DNA of 5,262 nucleotides, from assembly GCA_900547565.1 (NCBI GenBank), contig URHI01000123.1, forward strand, positions 1 to 5,262. Reading direction: 5' to 3'. This stretch comes from an uncultured Eubacteriales bacterium. GTDB lineage: Bacteria; Bacillota; Clostridia; Oscillospirales; CAG-272. The notes below the pieces were generated by a model that saw only the letters and a program-made list of their open reading frames with translations, searched no databases and was not told the origin of the DNA. A program made the translations under genes and the position numbers. Numbering within the stretch: position 1 is the first letter of the stretch; the number at the start of each line of letters is the position of its first letter. This document shows positions 1 through 5,262 of this stretch, in pieces.

Positions 1-841
1 GCATATTGCGGTTCTGCCCGAGAGACGCGCCGACTTCAAGCCCGGTGCCGGGGCATGAAAGACGGTATCCCGCAAGCTCCACTGCAGTCTTGCTTCCCAC
101 AAGGTATCCGCCGATGTCAGCCATGCCGCCGCCGGGATTTTTAATAAGCGAGCCGATAAGCAGATCGGACCGCGGCTCGTGATCCTCGGTAAACTCGCCG
201 TAGCAATTGTCAGTGACAACAAAAATATCATCGCGCAGGGCGTGTACCAATTCGTATACGCGGCTGATCTCATCGGCAGACAGTGTTCGGCGATTGAGAT
301 AGCCTTTTGAACGCTGAATAAACACGACCTTGATACGGTGCTCCTTATCGGCCATGACCGCTGCTTCGACTGCCGGATAGTCGACACTGCCCTGATCGTT
401 CATTTCAAGCTGGCGGTATTCCACACCAAAATCAGCCAGCGATCCATCTCCGTTTTTGCCGGACATGCCGATTACCTGCTCAAGCGTGTCATACGGCTTG
501 CCGGTTACCGACAGCATGACGTCCCCCGGACGCAACAGTCCGAAAAGTCCCGTGCTTATGGCGTGTGTGCCGTTGACAATATTGTGACGCACCAGCGCCG
601 CTTCGGTCCCGAATACATCTGCCCAGATTTTCTCCAATGTGTCGCGACCGCGGTCATCGTAGCCATAACCGGTAGAAGGAGCAAACATAGCCTCTGACAC
701 ATGATTGTCTCTGAAGGCAGACATCACGCGTGCGGTATTGATGAATGATATCTTATCAATCCTTTTGAAATGTGATTCAAGATCCCTGTCAGCACATTCT
801 GCCAAGGCCTCAAGTTCCGGCGAAAAATCATATCCTGTCAT
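1..841 (-). CDS. Methionine gamma-lyase / aluminium resistance family PLP enzyme, C-terminus cut by window edge
   Basis: The first 280 codons of a pyridoxal-phosphate fold-type I enzyme of the family called 'methionine gamma-lyase family' or 'aluminium resistance protein' (B. subtilis YnbB is a member). Seen: an early segment FAPSTGYGYDDRGRDTLE (residues 53-70), RHNIVNGTHAI (85-95), RSKGY (177-181), TDNCYGEF (210-217), whose Asp211 should pair with the PLP pyridine nitrogen, and SLIKNPGGG (231-239), whose Lys234 should form the PLP Schiff base, followed by GGYLVGS. Members are usually a little over 400 residues, so roughly the last third is missing to the left. The ATG at 841-839 is chosen for its AAGGAG ribosome binding site and because only 7 bases separate it from the M42c stop. 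No signal peptide or membrane segment, so cytosolic. The family resembles cystathionine/methionine gamma-lyases, but its true substrate is poorly established; the aluminium label is historical. Family assignment is firm, reaction uncertain. Confidence 0.93.
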   Translation of the reverse strand, partial: MTGYDFSPELEALAECADRDLESHFKRIDKISFINTARVMSAFRDNHVSEAMFAPSTGYGYDDRGRDTLEKIWADVFGTEAALVRHNIVNGTHAISTGLFGLLRPGDVMLSVTGKPYDTLEQVIGMSGKNGDGSLADFGVEYRQLEMNDQGSVDYPAVEAAVMADKEHRIKVVFIQRSKGYLNRRTLSADEISRVYELVHALRDDIFVVTDNCYGEFTEDHEPRSDLLIGSLIKNPGGGMADIGGYLVGSKTAVELAGYRLSCPGTGLEVGASLGQNRNM

Positions 842-848
842 AATAGTA

Positions 849-1841
849 TTATCTCCTTAAATACGCAAGTGTAAGTGCTGTTGTAGCTTCAAGGTCGGTT
901 AAATCGATCATCTCGACGTTGCTGTGAATGAAACGTGACGGAATTGATATCGCCGCGGCAGGGCATCCGGCACCCGACATTTGAATGGAGCTTGTGTCGG
1001 TTCCTCCGGCAACCAGCACCTCACACTGATATTTTATTTTGTTCTGTTTTGCGGTTTCTATCAGCTCGGCAACCATGCCGGTGTGGCATATGACCGAGGA
1101 GTCCTTGACTTTGATTGCGGCACCATGCCCCAGCTTGACGGCCATGGGCTTAGCACCGGGAACATCGCCTGTCATGGTGACGTCAAACACAAGCGCGCGG
1201 TCAGGAGCAATGGCAAACGCCGCCGGTTTTGCGCCCCGGCACCCGACTTCCTCTTGCACCGAGAACACAAAATACACATCATCCTCGCACTCACCCAGCT
1301 GCTCTGCCACCATGACCAGTACAGCGCACCCGGCCCGGTCGTCAAGCGGATGACCTATCACCCGGCTGCCGCCGAGGCGTGTGATGCCCGACACAACACC
1401 GAAGCAGTCGCCCACCGAAACGCGGCGTTCGGCCTCACGGCGATCCGACGCACCGATATCAATGTAGCATTTATCAAATGTAATCTCTCCGGCCTTTGTA
1501 CCGGCATCCGGCACCATAACTCCCTTGACTCCCTTGTCAGAGACGACCTGGCTGTAGCTGAAGGCGGTGAAATTTATACCGCCGATCGTGGCAAAGCGTA
1601 TTGCACCGTTGTCCTCAATATACGTCACAATAAAGCCTATTTCGTCCATATGAGCGCACAGCATTGTTTTTTTGTGATGTGCTCCTGTGCCGCGCTTGAC
1701 CGCAATAAGATTTCCCATGGCATCGTTATAGCACTCGTCGCAAAGCGGCTCCATAATAGCGCGAATAGTATCGGATATACGTCCTTCATTGCCGGAAACG
1801 CCGAGAGGCGCGACCAACTCTTTGAGCAGTTCAGTTTTCAT
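849..1841 (-). CDS. M42 family metallopeptidase, third of three (M42c)
   Basis: A 330-residue predicted dinuclear-metal aminopeptidase of peptidase family M42 (TET / glutamyl aminopeptidase / FrvX group), cytosolic, with no signal peptide. By analogy with Pyrococcus TET enzymes, the metal ligands are His64 in AHMDEIG, bridging Asp167 in HPLDDR, Glu198 in VQEEVG, Asp220 in LVFDVT and His306 in RFIHS; the general base is Glu197. All are present, so it should be active. Known M42 enzymes release N-terminal residues from short peptides and assemble into 12-subunit tetrahedral shells. The start is the ATG at 1841-1839, which has a GGAG 6 bases upstream. A GTG extension at 1874 (11 more residues) would put the start inside a hairpin, with no clear ribosome site. 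It is the shortest of the three paralogues. It is separated from M42b by 144 bases and tightly followed by the PLP-enzyme gene. Substrate preference cannot be read from the sequence. Confidence 0.95.
   Translation of the reverse strand: MKTELLKELVAPLGVSGNEGRISDTIRAIMEPLCDECYNDAMGNLIAVKRGTGAHHKKTMLCAHMDEIGFIVTYIEDNGAIRFATIGGINFTAFSYSQVVSDKGVKGVMVPDAGTKAGEITFDKCYIDIGASDRREAERRVSVGDCFGVVSGITRLGGSRVIGHPLDDRAGCAVLVMVAEQLGECEDDVYFVFSVQEEVGCRGAKPAAFAIAPDRALVFDVTMTGDVPGAKPMAVKLGHGAAIKVKDSSVICHTGMVAELIETAKQNKIKYQCEVLVAGGTDTSSIQMSGAGCPAAAISIPSRFIHSNVEMIDLTDLEATTALTLAYLRR
853..858 (-). promoter_or_regulatory. Shine-Dalgarno of the PLP-enzyme gene, overlapping the 3' end of M42c
   Basis: AAGGAG on the minus strand, 11 bases before the ATG at 841. 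It lies inside the last codons of M42c (the Leu-Arg-Arg end), so the ribosome finishing M42c covers this site. This supports translational coupling and fixes the start of the downstream gene. Confidence 0.8.
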
Positions 1842-1847
1842 AATAAT

Positions 1848-1851
1848 CTCC
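1848..1851 (-). promoter_or_regulatory. Shine-Dalgarno of M42c
   Basis: GGAG on the minus strand, 6 bases before the ATG at 1841. It selects the MKTELL start over the upstream in-frame ATG at 1853 and GTG at 1874. A hairpin ends only 3 bases upstream of it. Confidence 0.7.
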
Positions 1852-1854
1852 ATT

Positions 1855-1871
1855 CTGCCGCTTTGCGGCAG
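1855..1871 (-). repeat. Perfect 7-bp inverted repeat (hairpin) in the M42c leader
   Basis: CTGCCGC and GCGGCAG flank a 3-base loop (AAA in the minus-strand transcript). The GC-rich stem ends 3 bases before the GGAG of M42c. No run of T follows it on the minus strand, so it is not a classical intrinsic terminator in the gene direction. It could modulate ribosome access or stabilise a processed 5' end; that role is inferred. Confidence 0.6.
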
Positions 1872-1914
1872 CACAAATAGTAATCAGTGATTTTTTCCTC
1901 AGCAAAATTCGTGC

Positions 1915-1949
1915 GTGAAAAAGTATATTTCACTTTTAAACGGAAGCAA
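1915..1949 (-). promoter_or_regulatory. Candidate sigma-70/sigma-A promoter for M42c and the PLP-enzyme gene, with a dyad over the -10
   Basis: On the minus strand, TTGCTT (1944-1949) and TATACT (1922-1927) are separated by 16 bases. The -10 matches TATAAT at five of six positions; the -35 matches only its first three bases. Transcription would begin near 1915, giving a leader of about 70 bases before the M42c ATG. An inverted repeat, GTGAAA (1928-1933) and TTTCAC (1915-1920) on the minus strand with a 7-base centre, covers the -10 box and could be an operator. Prediction by eye in AT-rich intergenic DNA; not proven. Confidence 0.35.
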
Positions 1950-1956
1950 CTATCAC
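1936..1956 (-). other. Possible six-codon leader ORF behind a strong Shine-Dalgarno
   Basis: GTG followed by five codons and TAA (reading fM-I-V-A-S-V), starting 9 bases after a near-perfect AAGGAGG (1966-1972). The peptide is too short for a function of its own and is not enriched in one amino acid, so classical attenuation is not indicated. It could be a leader ORF on read-through transcripts from M42b, or the remnant of a lost gene start. It overlaps the -35 of the candidate promoter, so transcripts from that promoter would not contain it. Confidence 0.25.
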
Positions 1957-1965
1957 GCTAAATAT

Positions 1966-1972
1966 CCTCCTT
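1966..1972 (-). promoter_or_regulatory. Orphan strong Shine-Dalgarno (AAGGAGG)
   Basis: The strongest Shine-Dalgarno-like match I noticed in the window, starting 13 bases after the M42b stop, with no gene of normal size behind it. The sequence CCTTAACCAAGG (1969-1980) can fold as a short stem that hides part of it. See the six-codon reading frame at 1936-1956. Confidence 0.4.
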
Positions 1973-1985
1973 GGTTAAGGTCTTG

Positions 1986-3065
1986 TCACACCAATCTGCC
2001 GCCGCCAATCAGGGCGCAGACAAGCTTGAGAATTGCCTCGTAGTCTGCCATATCGGCAACGCAGGAGGCACTGTGTATATAGCGCGTCGGACAGGATATG
2101 GCCAGCGCCCTGACGCCCTTGCCGCTCTTATGAATATGTCCGGCATCGTTTCCTCCGGACACCAGTCTCTTTATCTGTACCTTGATGCCCGAGGCCGCGG
2201 CCGTACTCATCGCCAGCAAAACCAGCCGCCGGTCATACAACGTTGAACGGTCGGCCAGCGATATTGCACCGCCCTCCCCCTGCACCGCAACGCGGGAATT
2301 GGCAGCTACACCGGCAATATCAGCCACGGCGGTCGACTCCAGCACCAGAGCAGTGTCGGGCTCCAGCCGCTGCGCCGTCGTCTGAGCACCGGAAAGACCG
2401 ATCTCCTCCCGCACTGTAAAGCAGAAATAAACGTCATACGGCAATTTTTTATTCTCGGAAACGAGGTGCCGCAACGTCTCTATCATAACGGAGCAGCCAA
2501 GCCGGTCGTCAATAGCCTTTCCCTTGATCTTACCGTTACCGAAGCATATAAAGTCTGAGTCAAATGTCGCGCTGTCCCCGACAGACACGTACTTCTCTGC
2601 CTCCTCACGCGATGACGCACCAATGCTGATATACATTTTATCGACCGGTGTCGCCTGACGCCGCTCGTCGGGCGTCTGATGATGAATAGCCTTGGAAGCG
2701 ATAACACCCGGAATATCCCCCGACTTACCCATCACAGTAACATGCCGTCCGCACAGCACACGCGGGTCTATACCACCGAGATTGGCAAATCTGAGATATC
2801 CTTCGTCGGTGATCTCGTTGATCATCATTCCTACTTCGTCCATATGCGCCGAAACCATCACGCGCGCAGGCGAGGTGTCGTTATAATCCTCTCCCCCGCC
2901 CGCATAACGGACCGTCAGATTGCCGACGCGGTCGGAATATATATCCACACCGGTGAGATCGCTCAGCTGTTGCCGTATTAAGGCCGCTACACGCTCCTCT
3001 GAGCCGGTCGGTCCCGGGATGCAGCACAGTTCCCGGAGCAATCCAATTCCTTCAAGTCTTTGCAT
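1986..3065 (-). CDS. M42 family metallopeptidase, second of three (M42b)
   Basis: A 359-residue predicted cytosolic M42 aminopeptidase of the FrvX/TET type. Expected metal ligands and catalytic residues are visible: His74 in AHMDEVG, bridging Asp186 in KAIDDR, general base Glu220 and ligand Glu221 in VREEIG, and His331 in RYIHS. The fifth ligand position carries Glu243 (VLESTA), where M42a and M42c have Asp; I believe Glu also occurs in other M42 subgroups. The segment SIGASSREEAEKYVSVGD (147-164) is typical of the family. The start is the ATG at 3065-3063, 9 bases after GGAGG; a TTG at 3113 would add 16 basic residues that overlap M42a and lack such a site. The start overlaps the last 14 bases of M42a in another frame, implying translational coupling. 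Length is normal for the family. Substrate specificity is not determinable here. Confidence 0.95.
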   Translation of the reverse strand: MQRLEGIGLLRELCCIPGPTGSEERVAALIRQQLSDLTGVDIYSDRVGNLTVRYAGGGEDYNDTSPARVMVSAHMDEVGMMINEITDEGYLRFANLGGIDPRVLCGRHVTVMGKSGDIPGVIASKAIHHQTPDERRQATPVDKMYISIGASSREEAEKYVSVGDSATFDSDFICFGNGKIKGKAIDDRLGCSVMIETLRHLVSENKKLPYDVYFCFTVREEIGLSGAQTTAQRLEPDTALVLESTAVADIAGVAANSRVAVQGEGGAISLADRSTLYDRRLVLLAMSTAAASGIKVQIKRLVSGGNDAGHIHKSGKGVRALAISCPTRYIHSASCVADMADYEAILKLVCALIGGGRLV

Positions 3066-4107
3066 TTTTGAATACCTCCGCGATTTTCTCAGAGCATATG
3101 AAGGCAGTGACAAGGTTGCTCAGCTCCCGGCAGTCCTCCATGCTCACTACCTCACAGCAGGTGTGCATGCTCGCCAGCGGCAATCCGACATCGACCACCG
3201 GAACGCCCGAACGGGTCAGCGCCACATCGGGGCTGTTGGTGCCGGTATGTCCTGCGCTGACGCAGTACTGCACCTTGATACCGGATTCTGCGGCCAGCTC
3301 GCCCGTCATACGCGTCAGCTGTTTATGCGTGACAGGTGAAATGGTAAGCGATGCTCCCCCACCCATGGCAACCGTTTCCCGCTTGTTTGTATCGGGCGTA
3401 CGGCCGAGATTGACGTCAATGACCATGGCATAATCGGGATCTATCGTATATGTTGATGCGGCTGCACCGCCAACACGCCCGGTTTCCTCGTGCACTGACA
3501 ACTGAAGAAAAACGTCACCCGCCAGCCTGTCCGTCGGGGCATTCATAACGGCATATGCCGCGCAGGCGGCACATGACTTATCATCAAGGCCCTTGCCGGC
3601 GATATGACCGCCAAGCAGCTTCAGATACTTCGGAACAAACCCGACCGGTGAGCCGATACGTATTATGCTCTCAAGCTCGTCCCGGGAATAGCCCGTATCA
3701 ACAAGCAGCTCGGTGACCTCGGGCAATTTTTTGCTGTCGCCCGCCTTTTGCAGATGCGGAGGGGTTGAGGCTATCACCGCGTGTATGGGGCGGTTGCCGT
3801 ATATGATCACTTCCGCTGCCTGAAGTATTCGCGTGTCCACACCGCCGATGTTGACGACACGCACAAACCCTCCTTCCAGTATTTCGCTGACCATAAGCCC
3901 GATCTCGTCCATATGCGTATCAAGCAATATGCGGGGCGCCCCCGGGCGGCGACAGCGCTTGACGAACACCTGATTGCCGACCGAATCCTCACGGCACTCA
4001 TCGAATGAACCGCCTATCAGCTTGAGCAGTGCCGCACGGTCGTAGGTTTCGTAACCGGTTACCGACATAAGCGAACACATATCAATAATCAAATTATCAA
4101 GCTCCAT
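3052..4107 (-). CDS. M42 family metallopeptidase, first of three (M42a)
   Basis: A 351-residue predicted cytosolic M42 aminopeptidase, the most diverged of the three by its motifs. Metal ligands by family analogy: His65 in THMDEIG, bridging Asp175 in KGLDDK, Glu208 in HEETG (general base Glu207), Asp231 in MVIDVN and His315 in SMHTCCEV. The last motif is MHT rather than the IHS of M42b and M42c, placing it in a different M42 subgroup. SAGHTGTNSPDVALTRSG (284-301) is the segment before that histidine. No signal peptide. The ATG at 4107 has AAAGGA 7 bases upstream. It begins 36 bases after the murD stop with no terminator between, so it is likely cotranscribed with murD. Its end overlaps M42b by 14 bases. 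The active site appears complete; the peptide substrates are unknown. Confidence 0.95.
   Translation of the reverse strand: MELDNLIIDMCSLMSVTGYETYDRAALLKLIGGSFDECREDSVGNQVFVKRCRRPGAPRILLDTHMDEIGLMVSEILEGGFVRVVNIGGVDTRILQAAEVIIYGNRPIHAVIASTPPHLQKAGDSKKLPEVTELLVDTGYSRDELESIIRIGSPVGFVPKYLKLLGGHIAGKGLDDKSCAACAAYAVMNAPTDRLAGDVFLQLSVHEETGRVGGAAASTYTIDPDYAMVIDVNLGRTPDTNKRETVAMGGGASLTISPVTHKQLTRMTGELAAESGIKVQYCVSAGHTGTNSPDVALTRSGVPVVDVGLPLASMHTCCEVVSMEDCRELSNLVTAFICSEKIAEVFKNAKT
3075..3079 (-). promoter_or_regulatory. Shine-Dalgarno of M42b, inside the end of M42a
   Basis: GGAGG on the minus strand, 9 bases before the ATG at 3065. It decides the M42b start against the longer TTG-initiated frame at 3113 and lies within the coding end of M42a, consistent with coupled translation. 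Confidence 0.8.
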
Positions 4108-4114
4108 GCTATGT

Positions 4115-4120
4115 TCCTTT
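4115..4120 (-). promoter_or_regulatory. Shine-Dalgarno of M42a
   Basis: AAAGGA on the minus strand, 7 bases before the ATG at 4107, in the 36-base gap after murD. The gap shows no hairpin followed by T residues, so no terminator separates the two genes. Confidence 0.65.
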
Positions 4121-4143
4121 CCTGTATGTTTATATCGTGTTTT

Positions 4144-5262
4144 TCACAAACTGTTTACAATATCCTTGAACACCTGACCGCGCTGTGCAAAATTTTTGAA
4201 GCGATCAAAGCTGGCGCAGGCCGGTGACAAAAGCACTATTCCTCCGGGAGACGCCATATGTCTTGCAGTCAGCACCGCCTCGCGAAAATCATCCACCAGC
4301 TCGACCGGAAGTGCCTCCGCCGAAAATGCAGGACACTCCTCCAGCGCCGCGACGATTTTACCCGCGGTATCGCCCGTCAGCACAACTCCGGCCGCGCCGG
4401 CACACAACGCCTCTGCCAACGGAGCAAAGGGTATGTGCTTGTCATACCCGCCACAGATCACGATCGGCTTTACCGCCAGTGCGGACAGCGCCGCGGCCGT
4501 TCTTGTAGGACTGGAATCTATTGAGCTGTTATAGTATTTCACGCCGTCGAGCTCGCGCACAAGCTCAAGCCTGTGCTCCACACCGCGGAATGTTTTGGCA
4601 ATGTCGCTGTATACGTTAAAGCTCACAAGTCCGTATGTATTTGCAATAGCCGCCATATAGTTTTCAACGTTATGACATCCCGGGAGCAATATGTCGCTCG
4701 TACTCAGTATTCGTTCACACGCTTCTCCACAGCTACGGACAATAAAGCCGTCCGCCTCAAATATTGCCGGACTTCCCTGCTTCTCCGGCGGCACAATATC
4801 CTCATACCGGTGCTTGCGGGACGAAAAGAAAGTAACCTCAACGCCGTTCGGCACCAGACGTCCAAGCTCTCGGGTCGTGTCATTATCAGCATTGACAGTC
4901 AGACATTTTGCTCCATGCGTGTATATATTTGTTTTTGCCGCGGCATATTCATCCATACTTATATGCCAGTCAAGATGATTGGGGGTAATATTGGTTATAG
5001 CGGCTCGAACCGGAGAGCGCTTCATGGTCATAAGCTGGAAGCTGGAAAGCTCCACCACCGCCCAATCGTCAGATGTCATACTCTCCACGCGCGGGAGAAG
5101 CGGCTCACCTATATTGCCGCCGACATATACGTGCCCGCGACCGTCACGGTCGAGTTGTTTCTCCATGAATTTATATGTAAGTGTAGTGGTAGTTGTTTTA
5201 CCGTCAGAACCGGTGATGCCTATAACGGATGCCGGGGTCAGCTCAAAAAACAGTTCCATTTC
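4144..5262 (-). CDS. murD: UDP-N-acetylmuramoyl-L-alanine--D-glutamate ligase (MurD), N-terminus cut by window edge
   Basis: ATP-dependent cytoplasmic Mur ligase that adds D-Glu to UDP-MurNAc-L-Ala in peptidoglycan precursor synthesis. The window holds the last 372 codons. MurD is usually about 450 residues, so the N-terminal UDP-binding Rossmann domain is missing; the frame is open through 5262, and the ATG at 5259 is internal. Residue numbers here count from the codon at 5262. Seen: P-loop GITGSDGKTTT (15-25), NIGEP (50-54), VELSSFQL (70-77) with Glu71, NHLDWH (95-100), YAAAK (106-110), whose Lys110 matches the carbamylated lysine of E. coli MurD, LPGCHNVENYMAA (193-205), VEHRLELV (228-235), and the C-terminal signature LLSPACASFDRFKNFAQRG (344-362). 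The segment NSSIDSSPTRT (245-255) replaces the NDSKATN of proteobacterial MurD, a clostridial-style variation. It is followed at 36 bases by M42a on the same strand. Confidence 0.97.
   Translation of the reverse strand, partial: EMELFFELTPASVIGITGSDGKTTTTTLTYKFMEKQLDRDGRGHVYVGGNIGEPLLPRVESMTSDDWAVVELSSFQLMTMKRSPVRAAITNITPNHLDWHISMDEYAAAKTNIYTHGAKCLTVNADNDTTRELGRLVPNGVEVTFFSSRKHRYEDIVPPEKQGSPAIFEADGFIVRSCGEACERILSTSDILLPGCHNVENYMAAIANTYGLVSFNVYSDIAKTFRGVEHRLELVRELDGVKYYNSSIDSSPTRTAAALSALAVKPIVICGGYDKHIPFAPLAEALCAGAAGVVLTGDTAGKIVAALEECPAFSAEALPVELVDDFREAVLTARHMASPGGIVLLSPACASFDRFKNFAQRGQVFKDIVNSL

Larger units (their letters stand above)
1842..1985. other. 144-base intergenic region between M42b and M42c
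   Basis: The only sizeable non-coding stretch. It is markedly AT-richer than the flanking genes in its middle part and contains, in gene direction, an orphan Shine-Dalgarno and mini-ORF, a candidate promoter with a dyad over the -10, an 11-base near-palindrome at 1882-1892, and a GC-rich hairpin next to the M42c ribosome site. No tRNA, terminator with T-run in gene direction, or recognisable riboswitch is visible. Confidence 0.7.

Noticed and set aside
338..697. 119-codon open frame on the plus strand
   Set aside because: Antisense to the PLP-enzyme gene, whose minus-strand frame is open throughout and matches family motifs; no ribosome site or known domain was recognised.
1842..1874. Longer M42c start at GTG 1874 (or ATG 1853)
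   Set aside because: The extension would be coded by the hairpin and the Shine-Dalgarno itself; MKTELL matches the usual family N-terminus.
981..1880. 299-codon open frame on the plus strand, antisense to nearly all of M42c
   Set aside because: It mirrors a well-supported M42 gene. The translation is rich in His, Cys and Arg with no recognisable domain, as expected for an antisense shadow.
1882..1892. 11-base near-palindrome AATCAGTGATT followed by T residues on the plus strand, considered as a terminator
   Set aside because: The centre leaves a 1-base loop, so it cannot fold as a hairpin, and no plus-strand gene needs termination there. An operator role cannot be excluded but has no support.
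3066..3113. Longer M42b start at TTG 3113, adding 16 residues
   Set aside because: The extra basic residues lie wholly within M42a, while the ATG at 3065 has GGAGG at ideal spacing and gives the usual family N-terminus.
2920..3339. 139-codon plus-strand frame spanning the M42a/M42b junction
   Set aside because: Antisense to two confident genes, of unnatural composition and without recognisable motifs.
5257..5259. ATG at 5259 as the real murD start
   Set aside because: MurD needs an N-terminal UDP-binding domain before the P-loop; the frame continues open to the window edge, so this Met is internal.
1..5262. CRISPR array, mobile element, tRNA/rRNA or defence system
   Set aside because: No spaced direct repeats, transposase or integrase motifs, RNA-gene sequence or defence-family proteins were seen; nearly all of the window is explained by five metabolic genes.

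Overview
The window reads as ordinary chromosomal DNA of a low-to-moderate GC Firmicute, most likely a clostridial (Oscillospirales-like) bacterium. This rests on the clostridial style of MurD (P-loop GITGSDGKTTT and an SPTRT segment where E. coli has SKATN), the methionine-gamma-lyase-like 'aluminium resistance' family gene typical of Firmicutes, strong AGGAGG-type ribosome binding sites, and dense co-directional packing. The lineage is an inference from protein style only.

All five genes lie on the minus strand, so transcription runs from right to left. In that order they are: murD, lacking its N-terminal UDP-binding domain at the right edge (4144-5262); a first M42 metallopeptidase (M42a, 3052-4107); a second (M42b, 1986-3065), whose start overlaps the end of M42a by 14 bases; a 144-base intergenic region (1842-1985); a third (M42c, 849-1841); and a PLP-dependent protein of the methionine gamma-lyase / aluminium resistance family (1-841), which runs off the left edge. 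The M42a/M42b and M42c/PLP-gene junctions look translationally coupled. The 144-base gap is the only real non-coding stretch. It holds a candidate promoter with a dyad over its -10 box, a strong orphan Shine-Dalgarno followed by a six-codon reading frame, and a 7-bp hairpin touching the ribosome binding site of M42c.

Functionally, MurD adds D-glutamate to UDP-MurNAc-L-Ala in peptidoglycan synthesis. The three M42 enzymes are predicted cytosolic dinuclear-metal aminopeptidases of the TET type, each with a complete metal/catalytic residue set, so they look like a set of active, diverged paralogues rather than decaying copies. The PLP enzyme is of unproven function, perhaps in sulfur amino-acid breakdown. 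A plausible but untested theme is intracellular peptide turnover and amino-acid supply, with the last two genes possibly under their own promoter.

I see no mobile element, CRISPR array, phage gene, tRNA or rRNA, and no convincing sign of a new defence or biosynthetic system. The most interesting points are the triple M42 array, with a possible mixed-subunit TET particle, and the compact regulatory region between its second and third members.
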